Shown piece after piece: positions 24,668-32,440 of a stretch of 35,855 nucleotides of DNA. The stretch covers positions 1 to 35,855 of the forward strand of contig VAZV01000162.1 in the NCBI GenBank assembly GCA_005884765.1, in the 5' to 3' direction. A program made the translations under genes and the position numbers. Every line of letters begins with the position of its first letter. Within the stretch, counting starts at the first letter, position 1. This DNA is from Alphaproteobacteria bacterium. Lineage in GTDB: Bacteria; Pseudomonadota; Alphaproteobacteria; Rhizobiales; Xanthobacteraceae. The notes beneath the pieces are model-generated. The model worked only from the letters and a program-made list of their open reading frames with translations. It had not been told where the DNA came from and searched no databases.

Positions 24668-25435
24668 TCAGCTCTTGACCAGTACCGGGCCGGAGCCGGC
24701 GGGCCGCTCATTCTCCATCAGGATGCCGAGACGCTTGGCCACTTCGGTATAGGCTTCCAGCAAGCCGCCAAGGTCGCGACGAAAACGATCCTTGTCGAGC
24801 TTCTCGTTCGACTTGATGTCCCACAGCCGGCACGAGTCGGGCGAGATCTCGTCGGCGACGATGATTCGCATCATCTCGTTCTCGAACAGCCTGCCGCATT
24901 CCATCTTGAAATCGACCAGGCGGATGCCGATGCCAAGAAACAGTCCGGTCAGGAAATCGTTGACGCGGATCGCCAGCGCCATGATGTCGTCGATCTCCTG
25001 CGGCGTGGCCCAGCCGAACGCCGTGATGTGCTCCTCGGAGACCATGGGGTCGTTGAGCTGGTCGTTCTTGTAATAGAACTCGATGATCGAGCGCGGCAGT
25101 TGGGTGCCCTCCTCGATGCCGAGGCGCTGCGACAGCGATCCCGCCGCTACGTTCCGGACCACGACCTCGAGCGGCACGATCTCGACTTCGCGAATCAATT
25201 GCTCGCGCATGTTGAGGCGGCGGATGAAGTGGGTCGGCACCCCGATGTCGTTGAGGTGCTGAAACAGATATTCCGAAATCCGGTTGTTGAGGACGCCCTT
25301 GCCCTCGATCACCTGGTGTTTCTTGGCATTGAACGCGGTCGCATCGTCCTTGAAGTGCTGGATCAGGGTTCCCGGCTCCGGACCTTCGTAAAGGACTTTT
25401 GCCTTGCCTTCGTAGATACGGCGCCGACGGCTCAT
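24668..25435 (-). CDS. purC: SAICAR synthetase
   Basis: Phosphoribosylaminoimidazole-succinocarboxamide synthase, which joins CAIR and aspartate with ATP. The 255-residue product is full length with [59 protein letters not shown] and [15 protein letters not shown]. The ATG at 25435 gives the usual family start; an in-frame ATG at 25465 and an open frame to 25549 are not supported. It is the first gene of the purC-purS-small gene-purQ unit. Confidence 0.97.
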   Translation of the reverse strand: MSRRRRIYEGKAKVLYEGPEPGTLIQHFKDDATAFNAKKHQVIEGKGVLNNRISEYLFQHLNDIGVPTHFIRRLNMREQLIREVEIVPLEVVVRNVAAGSLSQRLGIEEGTQLPRSIIEFYYKNDQLNDPMVSEEHITAFGWATPQEIDDIMALAIRVNDFLTGLFLGIGIRLVDFKMECGRLFENEMMRIIVADEISPDSCRLWDIKSNEKLDKDRFRRDLGGLLEAYTEVAKRLGILMENERPAGSGPVLVKS

Positions 25436-25651
25436 TGGGATGTACCGGGTTTTGTTGAAATCCATGAAATTGGTGTGCTCCGGATGACTAGGGACCAAGA
25501 CCCACGACGGAGCTGCCGTGAAGGCCTGGAACCTGACGAAACAGAACAAGAACCGGACCTTATGGCAACCTATCTGATTGGCCTATCCAGCACAATCGAT
25601 CCGGTCTCTTGGAGCTGAGTTTTACCGCGGTCTCTGCGGCGCCACGCGTCG

Positions 25652-25680
25652 TTGTTTTAGCCATTTTCTCCAGATATCTA
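25652..25680 (+). promoter_or_regulatory. Promoter of the DUF1476 gene
   Basis: TTGTTT at 25652-25657, a 17-nt spacer, then TATCTA at 25675-25680. It is AT-rich against the background and leaves a leader of about 70 nt before the ATG at 25756. Confidence 0.4.
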
Positions 25681-25755
25681 GGTGCTCGGGTGGGCTGCCG
25701 CAACGCGAGGCTAGTGCCCCTCGAGCTTCCCGGTTGGAATCGGAGCCCCAAGGCC

Positions 25756-26079
25756 ATGACCACCTTCGACAAGCGTGAGGAAGGTTTTGAGAAGAAGTTC
25801 GCAATCGACGAGGAGCAGAAATTCAAGGCGGGCGCGCGCCGCAACAAGCTCCTAGGATTATGGGCGGCGGACAGGCTCGGAATCACGGGCGATGCGGCCG
25901 CCGCCTATGCCAAAGAAGTGATATCAGCCGAATTCGACGGAACCGGCGATACCGGCGTGATTCGCAAGGTGATGCGCGACTTCGGCGCCAAAAGCGTCGT
26001 GGTTGGCGAAGCGGAACTCCGCGCCAAGATGGCCGAGCTGATGGCCGAGGCTATTGCCCAGGTCAAGGCGGGGGTCTAG
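25756..26079 (+). CDS. DUF1476 protein, F1-ATPase inhibitor zeta family
   Basis: A 107-residue protein of the DUF1476 family, whose Paracoccus member is the zeta subunit that binds F1-ATPase and blocks ATP hydrolysis. The N-terminal helix TTFDKREEGFEKKFAIDEEQ followed by KFKAGARRNKLLGLWAADRL matches the family closely, and the four-helix body continues to the C-terminal VVGEAELRAKMAELMAEAI. The ATG at 25756 is chosen because the protein family starts there; the 49 upstream codons of the open frame are unrelated. In Paracoccus the N-terminal segment is the inhibitory part; in other alphaproteobacteria the inhibitory role may be weaker. Confidence 0.9.
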   Translation: MTTFDKREEGFEKKFAIDEEQKFKAGARRNKLLGLWAADRLGITGDAAAAYAKEVISAEFDGTGDTGVIRKVMRDFGAKSVVVGEAELRAKMAELMAEAIAQVKAGV

Positions 26080-26086
26080 AGCCCCT

Positions 26087-26215
26087 CATGCCCCCTGTCG
26101 TGCGCGTGGGCTTGCCGACCCGACGCTGACCGTCGATCAGCTATCCGCCGCCGGCGTCACGCGAATCAGCGTCGGAGCGGCGATGGCGCGACGGGATCTG
26201 CTCATCCCTCCTTGA
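26087..26215 (+). pseudogene. C-terminal remnant of an ICL/PEP-mutase family gene
   Basis: In one plus frame from about 26114 the DNA reads ADPTLTVDQLSAAGVTRISV then GAAMARRDL to a TGA at 26213-26215. This resembles the end of isocitrate lyase/PEP mutase family proteins (…L..LGV.RISVG.ALAR). Just before it a second frame reads PVVRVGL, matching the preceding PVNVL-type strand, so a frameshift lies at about 26110. The rest of the gene is gone. The remnant overlaps the cynS 3' end by 14 nt on the opposite strand. Confidence 0.6.
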
Positions 26216-26690
26216 AGCCATATTCCGGCACGTTGCCGCTGGCGCCATAATATTTGTACGGCAGGAATTTTCCGGACATCGTGATCTTGACGCGATCGCC
26301 CTTGGGATTGGGCAGGCGCTCCATCACCATGTCGAAATCGATCGCCGACATGATGCCGTCGCCGAACTCTTCCTCGATCAGCGCCTTCCAGGCGGGACCG
26401 TTGACCATCACCAGTTCGTAAAAGCGATAGATCAACGGATCGGTCGGCGGCATCGGGATCCCCTCACCGCGCATCGGCGTTTCGTTGAGCAGCGTCGTTT
26501 CCGATTTCGAGAGACCGAACAGCTCGCCCGCATTGGCGGCCTGCGGTTTTGTAAGCTTCATCTGGCCGAGGATAGCGCCGACGATCAGCACCTCCGAATA
26601 GCCGCCGACCTTTTCGCAGATGTATTTCCAGCTCCAGCCCTTCTCGCGCTTGATGTCGAGCAGCTTTTCGGTGAGGTCGGATCGTTTCAT
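26202..26690 (-). CDS. cynS: Cyanate hydratase (cyanase)
   Basis: Decomposes cyanate with bicarbonate to ammonia (via carbamate) and CO2, giving detoxification and nitrogen supply. The 162-residue product has an N-terminal helical DNA-binding-like domain and a C-terminal catalytic domain. The catalytic triad is Arg89, Glu92 and Ser115 (IYRFYELVMVNG and GDGIMSAIDF), offset by a constant 7 from the E. coli residues 96, 99 and 122. The ending KFLPYKYYGA is typical. AGGGAGACGACAC precedes the ATG. It is the last gene of the minus-strand transporter cluster, separated from the ATPase gene by a 69-nt gap that is mostly repeat. Confidence 0.96.
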   Translation of the reverse strand: MKRSDLTEKLLDIKREKGWSWKYICEKVGGYSEVLIVGAILGQMKLTKPQAANAGELFGLSKSETTLLNETPMRGEGIPMPPTDPLIYRFYELVMVNGPAWKALIEEEFGDGIMSAIDFDMVMERLPNPKGDRVKITMSGKFLPYKYYGASGNVPEYGFKEG

Positions 26691-26709
26691 GTGTCGTCTC
26701 CCTTGCTCC

Positions 26710-26801
26710 CGTCATGCCCTGGCTTGTCCCGGGCATCGACGTCTTTCTCTCTCTTAAACCTAAGAAGACGTGGATGGCCGGGTTTGTCCCGGCCATGACG
26801 T
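26710..26801. repeat. Palindromic repeat between cynS and the ATPase gene
   Basis: Two inverted half-elements: CGTCATGCCCTGGCTTGTCC continuing to GACGTC, and GACGTGGATGGCCGGG continuing to CCGGCCATGACG. Each half is a hairpin in itself (GCCCTGG..CCGGGC and GGCCGGG..CCCGGCC). The ATPase stop codon lies in its centre. Confidence 0.8.
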
Positions 26802-27701
26802 CTGTTTCGATTCCTCGTGCATTGCTTCGGACACCGACGCGATCACCAGTTCGGGTCTACCGATCCGCACCACCGGCACGTTGCGCGGATCGTGAGCGGG
26901 TACCTCGGCCGCGAAGCTCTTGCTGCGGCTGACCAGAAAATCGACCACGTGATTGCGCACCGCATAATATAGGGGATGGCGGTGCAAATCGAAGCGGCCA
27001 CGATCCTTGGGCAGCGGGTTTTCGACGATCTCGGCCAGCACCGCACCGGGGCCGTTGGTCATCAGGAAAATTCTGTCCGCGAGATAGATCGCCTCATCCA
27101 CGTCATGGGTGATCATGAAGGCGGTCTGCCCGGTCTCAAGACAAATCCGTCGCACTTCATCCTGCAGCGTGCCGCGCGTTAGCGCATCCAGCGCGGAGAA
27201 CGGCTCGTCCATCAGCATGATCTTGGGCGTGATCGAGAGCGCGCGCGCAATGCCGACGCGCTGCTTCATGCCGCCGGACAATTCCGACGGACGTTTGTGC
27301 TCGGCGCCGGTCAGGCCCACGAGATCGATGAAGCTTTGCGCGTGCGCCTTGACCCTGGCGCGATCCCAGTTGCGCCATTTTGAGGTCACGGCATAGGCGA
27401 CGTTGCCGAGCACGGTGCGCCAGGGCAACAGCGCATGGCTCTGGAAGATCACCGCACGGTCGAGGCTCGTGCCTTCGATCGCCTGTCCGTCGACGATCAC
27501 GGTGCCATCGCTCGGCTCGTCGAGTCCTGCGAGAATGTTCAAGACCGTGGTCTTGCCACAGCCCGAATGCCCGATCACGCAAACAAATTCGCCGCGCACC
27601 ATCGACAGCCACAGGTTCTCGAACACCGCGATCTTGCCGCCATCAGCGCCCGGGTAACGTTTGGCTATACCTTCGATGGAAATGAACTTTTCCGAGCTCA
27701 T
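26760..27701 (-). CDS. ABC transporter ATPase, nitrate/cyanate type
   Basis: A 313-residue cytoplasmic ATPase of the NrtD/CynD/SsuB group. Walker A is GHSGCGKTT (44-52), the Q-loop Gln is at 87 (IFQSHALLPWRTV), the signature is LSGGMKQRVGIAR (from 141), Walker B is MLMDEP (162-167), and the switch His lies in MITHDVDEAIYL. The ATG at 27701 fits the family; the frame extending to 27953 is repeat sequence. The last 15 or so residues (SWPGQTRPSTSS end) are encoded by an interspersed repeat that also supplies the stop codon, so the original C-terminus has been replaced. It works with the permease and NrtA-like binding protein upstream. Confidence 0.92.
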   Translation of the reverse strand: MSSEKFISIEGIAKRYPGADGGKIAVFENLWLSMVRGEFVCVIGHSGCGKTTVLNILAGLDEPSDGTVIVDGQAIEGTSLDRAVIFQSHALLPWRTVLGNVAYAVTSKWRNWDRARVKAHAQSFIDLVGLTGAEHKRPSELSGGMKQRVGIARALSITPKIMLMDEPFSALDALTRGTLQDEVRRICLETGQTAFMITHDVDEAIYLADRIFLMTNGPGAVLAEIVENPLPKDRGRFDLHRHPLYYAVRNHVVDFLVSRSKSFAAEVPAHDPRNVPVVRIGRPELVIASVSEAMHEESKQTSWPGQTRPSTSS

Positions 27702-27731
27702 ACGCGCTGCTTCCACGCTAGCAGTGAGCCC

Positions 27732-27928
27732 CCTCGCCCCGCCCTTTTGTCCGCCGAAGCCCGCCTTCGGGCGAAGGCGGATCGCGGGGAGAGGGTTGGG
27801 GTGAGGGCCTTTCTCCAAGAGCTCAGCTCGTTGAGAGTCCCCCTCACCCGACGCGCTTTGCGCGTCGACCTCTCCCCGCATCCGCCTTCGCCCGAAGGCG
27901 GGCTTCGTCGGACATGAGCGGGGCGAGG
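27732..27928. repeat. 197-bp near-palindrome in the ATPase-permease gap
   Basis: The left half (27732-27810) and right half (27841-27928) are long inverted copies: CCTCGCCCCGC pairs with GCGGGGCGAGG, and about 45 bases through GAAGCCCGCCTTCGGGCGAA and GCGGGGAGAGG pair with their complements. Each half also contains the internal hairpin CGCCTTCGGGCGAAGGCG. It fills the 264-nt gap between two genes of one transport system and would form a very stable RNA structure in the transcript. Confidence 0.85.
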
Positions 27929-27965
27929 TGGAAGCGCGACGATGCTCGTGCAATTCAACAATGCA

Positions 27966-28805
27966 TCACTCCGGAAAGGTGACCATGCGCGTGAAGCGCG
28001 CGAGGACCTGGTCGAGCAGCATGCCAACAATGCCGATCAGGAGGATCGCGATGATGACGTTGGTGATCGAGAGGTTGTTCCACTCGTTCCAGACGAAGTA
28101 GCCGATGCCGGTGCCGCCCACCAGCATCTCGGCGGCGACGATCACGAGCCAGGCGATGCCGATGGAAATCCGCATGCCGGTCAGGATGGTTGGCGCCGCC
28201 GCCGGCAAGATCACGGTAAAGGCGCGCCTGAGGGTGCCGACTTCCAGCGTGCGCGCGACGTTGATCCATTCCTTGCGTACGGAGGCCACCCCGAACGCGG
28301 TATTGAGCAGCATCGGCCAGACCGAGCAGATGAAGATCACGAAGATCGCCGAGATGCCGGAATCCTTGATGGTGTAGAGTGCGAGCGGCATCCAGGCGAG
28401 CGGCGAGATCGGCTTCAAGACCTGGATGAACGGGTCGAGCGCCTTGCTGATCAAGGGCGACATCCCGATCAAAAAGCCGAGCGGAATGGCAACCATCACC
28501 GCGAGCAGATAGCCCAGGCCGACGCGCGCGATGGAATAGCCGAGCTGGATGCCAAGGCCCTTGTCGTTCGGCCCGTTGTCGTAAAATGGCCGCTTGAGGT
28601 GCTCCCACAATTTGGCGCCGACCTCTGATGGCCCCGGCATCGCCGACTTGCCCTCGGTTGCGGTTGCGCCCATCAGCTTGGCGTATTCCGGGCTCATGGT
28701 GGCGACGCTGGCTGTGCCGCGCGTGGCGAGGTGCCAGATGCCGATGAAGGCGAGGAACAGCGCCACCGACACGATCGCCGCGCGGAAGCGAAGCGAAGTG
28801 GTCAT
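27966..28805 (-). CDS. ABC transporter permease, nitrate/cyanate/sulfonate type
   Basis: A 279-residue inner-membrane permease (BPD_transp_1) of the NrtB/SsuC group with six or so membrane segments. The ATPase-coupling EAA loop is visible near VARTLEVGTLRRAFTVILPA, followed by AAPTILTGMRISIGIAWLVI. Start is the ATG at 28805 with GGAGAAGGAG directly upstream; a GTG at 28817 is the alternative. It begins 25 nt after the binding-protein stop, so the two are co-transcribed. A long palindromic repeat separates it from the ATPase gene. Confidence 0.92.
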   Translation of the reverse strand: MTTSLRFRAAIVSVALFLAFIGIWHLATRGTASVATMSPEYAKLMGATATEGKSAMPGPSEVGAKLWEHLKRPFYDNGPNDKGLGIQLGYSIARVGLGYLLAVMVAIPLGFLIGMSPLISKALDPFIQVLKPISPLAWMPLALYTIKDSGISAIFVIFICSVWPMLLNTAFGVASVRKEWINVARTLEVGTLRRAFTVILPAAAPTILTGMRISIGIAWLVIVAAEMLVGGTGIGYFVWNEWNNLSITNVIIAILLIGIVGMLLDQVLARFTRMVTFPE

Positions 28806-28830
28806 CTCCTTCTCCACGCCTTCACCACGC

Positions 28831-30228
28831 TCACGTCACCTTCCTGATCTTGAAGCTGGCGAGATAATCCTCGGGCTTGGCCGGATCGAAGGTCTTGCCC
28901 ATCACCGAGAACGATTTGTAGGACGTCTCAGGCGGCGCGAGCCCCATCTCGGCCATCACCTTGTGGGTATCGGTGGCGAGATAGACCTGCTCGGCGACCT
29001 GCTTGTAGTCGACATCGCCCTTGATCTGGCCCCAGCGTTTCATCTGCGTGAGCATCCAGACCGCAAAGGACTGCCAGGGGAACGGATCAAAATCGACGCG
29101 CTTGGCATCGGTTTTAACGCCGCCCAGTCCGTCGGCATAGGTCCCGGTCAAGACCTGCTCCAGCACGGTGACGGGCGCGTTGATGTAGTTCGCCGGCGCA
29201 ATCGCCTCCGCAATCTGCTTGCGGTTCTCAGCCTTCGAGGCATACGCCGTCGCATCCACGATCGCGCGCGTCAATGCGGCAAAAGAATTCGGCGATCCCG
29301 TGATAAATTCGCGGCTCGCGGCAAAGCTGCAGCAGGGATGGCCGTCCCAGATTTCCTTGGACAGGATGTGCATGAAGCCGACGCCGTCATAGATCGCGCG
29401 CTGACAGATATTGTCGGGCGCGAGGAAGCCGTCGATGTTGTCGGCGCGCAGATTGGCGACCATTTCCGGCGGCGGTACCGAGCGCAACTGCACGTCGGTA
29501 TCCGGATCGAGCCCGTGCTCGGCGAGATAGTAGCGCAACAGATAATTGTGCATCGAATAGTCGAAGGGAATGGCGAATTTCATGCCCTTCCAATCGTTCG
29601 GGTCGCGCTTGTCCTTGTGCTTGACGGCGAGCGTGATCCCCTGCCCGTTGATGTTCTCGATCGCGGGCACGGCAAACGGGATCGGCTGTGCGCCCAAGCC
29701 CAGTGTGATCGCAATCGGCATCGGCGCCAGCATGTGCGAGGCGTCGTATTCCTTGTTGATGGTCTTGTCGCGGATCACGGCCCAGCCGGCGGTCTTGACG
29801 ACGTCGACGTTAAGGCCGTGCTTGGCGTAGAAGCCGAGCGGTGCCGCCATGATGATCGGGGTTGCGCAGGTGATCGGGATGAAGCCGACCTTGAGGTCTT
29901 TCTTCTCCGGCGTGCCTGCTTCCGCAAAAACGTCGGTCGCTGTCTGAAGCGGAAAGAATTGCGACAGCGCGGCAAGTGCTGTCGAGGCGCCGACCGATTT
30001 CAGAAAGGCACGCCGCGCGGCCTCCTTTGGAAACATCGCCCGCATCAGCGCCGAGGCGACCACGCCCTCGTAGCGCTTTTCCAAGCTCTCTGCCTGGCTT
30101 TGGACCTGATCGCAACGCAACGCCCGCTCGGCATGGTCGTGCTCGGCGCTTGACCGATGCTGGCCGCAGACGCAGCCGAAGCGCGAAAGCTCGCAGCTCG
30201 AATCGAAGGGATCATCGAATGTCGACAT
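28831..30228 (-). CDS. NrtA-like ABC solute-binding protein with Cys/His leader
   Basis: A 465-residue binding protein of the NrtA/CmpA/SsuA family for nitrate, cyanate or similar anions. It has an unusual N-terminus: about 70 residues containing Cys12, Cys19, Cys21, His24, His30, His32 and Cys39 before a twin-arginine-type motif ARRAFLKSVGAS at 71-82 and a hydrophobic stretch. The mature domain follows with DLKVGFIPITCATPIIMAAP, GFYAKHGLNVDVVKTAGWAV and NGQGITLAVKHK. The ATG at 30228 is preferred; the ribosome binding site is weak. A strong hairpin lies between it and the rhodanese gene. The long leader before the Tat motif could bind a metal or be removed; the ligand is not known. Confidence 0.88.
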   Translation of the reverse strand: MSTFDDPFDSSCELSRFGCVCGQHRSSAEHDHAERALRCDQVQSQAESLEKRYEGVVASALMRAMFPKEAARRAFLKSVGASTALAALSQFFPLQTATDVFAEAGTPEKKDLKVGFIPITCATPIIMAAPLGFYAKHGLNVDVVKTAGWAVIRDKTINKEYDASHMLAPMPIAITLGLGAQPIPFAVPAIENINGQGITLAVKHKDKRDPNDWKGMKFAIPFDYSMHNYLLRYYLAEHGLDPDTDVQLRSVPPPEMVANLRADNIDGFLAPDNICQRAIYDGVGFMHILSKEIWDGHPCCSFAASREFITGSPNSFAALTRAIVDATAYASKAENRKQIAEAIAPANYINAPVTVLEQVLTGTYADGLGGVKTDAKRVDFDPFPWQSFAVWMLTQMKRWGQIKGDVDYKQVAEQVYLATDTHKVMAEMGLAPPETSYKSFSVMGKTFDPAKPEDYLASFKIRKVT

Positions 30229-30282
30229 CTTCACGCCCCTGTGCACAGCGGACGGGCGAAACCCCGCGCGCTCCCAAGAATT

Positions 30283-30318
30283 CATCGCCCAGCCGCCCTT
30301 TTTGTGCGGCCGGGCGAT
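30283..30318 (-). promoter_or_regulatory. Intercistronic hairpin before the binding-protein gene
   Basis: CATCGCCC..CCGC pairs with GCGG..GGGCGATG, giving 8 + 4 bp with a 2x2 internal loop and a 9-nt loop. It lies between the rhodanese stop (30335) and the binding-protein start (30228). Such hairpins often protect the downstream mRNA or adjust relative levels, and a binding protein is usually needed in excess. There is no T-tract on the minus strand beyond the loop. Confidence 0.5.
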
Positions 30319-30334
30319 GGTGAACATGCACGTT

Positions 30335-31213
30335 CTATGCCGCTTTGCCTGTTAACCGGGCAGCCGAGAGCAGGCCTTCATCGATCGGTAGCGAGGGATC
30401 GCGCGACCATTCGTTCCAGGATCCGAAGTACATCCGCACGTCCTTCACGCCGGCATTCTTCAGCGCCAGGAAGGTATTGGACGCCCGCGCTCCCTTGAAG
30501 CAGTAGAGATAGACCGGGGTATTTTGCGAGATCCCGACGGTCGCGCATTCCGCCAGAATCTCGTCCTTGGATTTGAAGCGCGGGCCCTCCGCCGTCGGCT
30601 TCATCATGCGGTACCATTCGAGCCAGACCGCGCCGGGGATCCGTCCCTTGCGCGGGCAGAAATCTTTGCCATAGGGCGAAGAACTTTCGCCGATCCACTC
30701 GTCGACGTCGCGCACGTCGAGCAGTGCGATACCGGGCTTGCCGAGCGCAGCCAGCATCGTCTTGGCGTCGATCAGGATGTCGGCAGCTTCCGGCAGAACC
30801 GAGAACGAGGCCTTGACCGGCTTCGGCACATCCTTGGTGACCGGAAGGCCTGCAGCCGCCCAGGCATCGTATCCGCCATGCAGCACCTTGATCTTGGGAT
30901 AGCCGAGCATGGTGAGCAGATAGTAGCCGCGGCAGGACTGGCCGAAGCCGGAATTCATCGACTGCTCGTAGATGACGGCGGTTTCCTTGCCCGACAGGCC
31001 GGCGCTTCCGAACGCGTCGGCGAATTTCGTCTTCAACTCGTGCATGCCCTCCGGCGTCGAGGTCGCGAGAAAGGTGAAGATCTCATGCACATTGACCGCG
31101 TTCGGGGGGTGTCCGGCGCCGTAAGCGTCGGGGTTGCGCGTGTCGATGACGACACAAGGCTCCTTCTTTAAGAGATCGGCGAGTTCGCCGGCAGAAATCA
31201 GAACGTCCGTCAT
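30335..31213 (-). CDS. Two-domain sulfurtransferase (rhodanese family)
   Basis: A 292-residue protein with two rhodanese domains, of the thiosulfate/3-mercaptopyruvate sulfurtransferase type that moves sulfane sulfur to cyanide or other thiophiles. The N-terminal domain (about 1-125: VVIDTRNPDAYGAGH, GGYDAWAAAGLPV) is the structural, inactive copy. The C-terminal domain (about 145-285) holds the active loop CFKGARAS with Cys238, and LLDVRDVDEW and GSWNEWSRD. The loop resembles the CxxGx(R/T) pattern but is neither the classic CRKGVT nor CGSGVT. It lies between an acyl-CoA-dehydrogenase-like gene and the NrtA-like transporter, upstream of cyanase, which suggests cyanide, thiocyanate or organosulfur chemistry. 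Confidence 0.9.
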   Translation of the reverse strand: MTDVLISAGELADLLKKEPCVVIDTRNPDAYGAGHPPNAVNVHEIFTFLATSTPEGMHELKTKFADAFGSAGLSGKETAVIYEQSMNSGFGQSCRGYYLLTMLGYPKIKVLHGGYDAWAAAGLPVTKDVPKPVKASFSVLPEAADILIDAKTMLAALGKPGIALLDVRDVDEWIGESSSPYGKDFCPRKGRIPGAVWLEWYRMMKPTAEGPRFKSKDEILAECATVGISQNTPVYLYCFKGARASNTFLALKNAGVKDVRMYFGSWNEWSRDPSLPIDEGLLSAARLTGKAA

Positions 31214-31286
31214 GGCAGGCCTCTCCTGTTTCTTGGGTTGCAGTTTAGGGTGGATCCGAAATCCTGTTGGTGCCGGCCCCGGACGC

Positions 31287-32405
31287 TCAGGTGTCTTGCA
31301 GCATCTTGCGGAGCTGCTTGGTGGCGGGCGTGACGATGGCGACGAAATAGGCTTCGCGCAGGCGGCGCTGGACGCGATGACTTCTCAGGTAGCCGCGCGC
31401 GCCGCAATGAAGCATCGCCGCATGCGCGGCAGCGACGCTGGCCTCGCCCAACCGCAAGCGCAGCGCGACCACGCGGCGCCAATAGCTGTCTTCAGTATTG
31501 AAGGGGTCGCGCGCCGCCGCCATGGTCTCGGCTTCGAGATCGGAGAGCAGATCCTGGAAGTGCACCGGTTGCTGCGGCAAATAGCGGTTGACGTGGCCGA
31601 GCGAACCATCGACCTCGGCCATGATCGCAATGCAATCCTTGATCAGGCCGAGCGCCATGCCGGCCTGCAGCAGGATGAACCCGGCTCTGATTTTCTTGAC
31701 GAATGGCGCCGCTTGTTCGGCGAGGATCAGATCGTCAGGCACGAAGAGGTCGCGGAACTGCACGCCATAGGTGCCGGTGCCGTCCATCGCGAGGAACGGC
31801 TTGCACGGCTGCAGCGTCACGGCCGGATCGGAGCAATCGGCGAGGAACATCACGATGCCGCCGGGCTCGTCCTCACGCTCGAAGATGGTGCCGAAGAAAT
31901 GTCCGGCGCCGAGGTTCGACACCCACGGCAGCGCGCCGCGCACAAGGTACCCGCCGTCAACCTTTTTGCCCTTCAGTTTGAGCTTCTCGATGCCGAAAAA
32001 GCTCTTCATCGGGTTGGAGAGCCCTGTGCCGCCGAGAATCTGTCCTGTTGCGAATTGGTCGGCGAACTTGGCGATCAGGCCAGGATTGTCCGAATTGGCG
32101 GCATACCAGACCAGCGTGTTCTGGCACCACGCCATGAAAGCGGTCGCACCGCAGACTTCACCAAGCGCTGAGATCGATTGAATGGCGCAGCGCAGATCCG
32201 CCGCGCCATTCCTGGGTTGATGGCTGCCCCATGCGCCGACCTCGCCGAGGCGGCGTAGCAGGTCCTGCGGGTAGAGCGAGCCGGCATCGATCGCGGCCGC
32301 AAGCGGCGCCAGATCCTTGCGCGCGATGGCCGCAACCTCATCGGCGATCGATGCCGATGAGAGATCTACGTCGTCAGCCAATCGCGACACCGCCAATGAA
32401 CCCAT
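31287..32405 (-). CDS. Acyl-CoA-dehydrogenase-like flavoprotein
   Basis: A 372-residue protein of the acyl-CoA dehydrogenase superfamily (helical N-terminal, central beta and C-terminal helical domains). Visible elements are DLLRRLGEVGAWGSHQP, FMAWCQNTLVWYAANS, the flavin-binding GGTGLSNPMKSFFGIEKLKL, VDGGYLVRGALPWVSNLG and FLAMDGTGTYGVQFRDLFVP. At the C-terminus, where true dehydrogenases have the catalytic Glu in IYEGT, this protein reads AIVTPATKQLRKML, so Thr replaces Glu. That fits a flavin monooxygenase of the SfnB/DszC kind or another non-dehydrogenase role better than beta-oxidation. The ATG at 32405 has GGAGGG 4 nt upstream. The long open frame continuing to 33047 is a frame-jump into OsmC. 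Confidence 0.82.
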   Translation of the reverse strand: MGSLAVSRLADDVDLSSASIADEVAAIARKDLAPLAAAIDAGSLYPQDLLRRLGEVGAWGSHQPRNGAADLRCAIQSISALGEVCGATAFMAWCQNTLVWYAANSDNPGLIAKFADQFATGQILGGTGLSNPMKSFFGIEKLKLKGKKVDGGYLVRGALPWVSNLGAGHFFGTIFEREDEPGGIVMFLADCSDPAVTLQPCKPFLAMDGTGTYGVQFRDLFVPDDLILAEQAAPFVKKIRAGFILLQAGMALGLIKDCIAIMAEVDGSLGHVNRYLPQQPVHFQDLLSDLEAETMAAARDPFNTEDSYWRRVVALRLRLGEASVAAAHAAMLHCGARGYLRSHRVQRRLREAYFVAIVTPATKQLRKMLQDT

Positions 32406-32440
32406 CACGCCCTCCGCTGGTTTGACGCTTGCCGCAACGA

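Noticed and set aside
24458..25618. 386-codon open frame on the plus strand
   Set aside because: Lies opposite purS and purC, both certain; composition is of the antisense type.
27732..27928. CRISPR array or transposon ends
   Set aside because: The arms form one palindrome with no spacers, no repeated unit of constant size and no transposase or target-site duplication.
27702..27953. 84-residue N-terminal extension of the ABC ATPase
   Set aside because: Encoded by the palindromic repeat; the family start with MSSEKF lies at 27701.
28594..30153. 519-codon open frame on the plus strand
   Set aside because: It is antisense to the NrtA-like gene and permease, is rich in Arg, Gly, His and Asp as expected from high-GC antisense frames, and has no domain.
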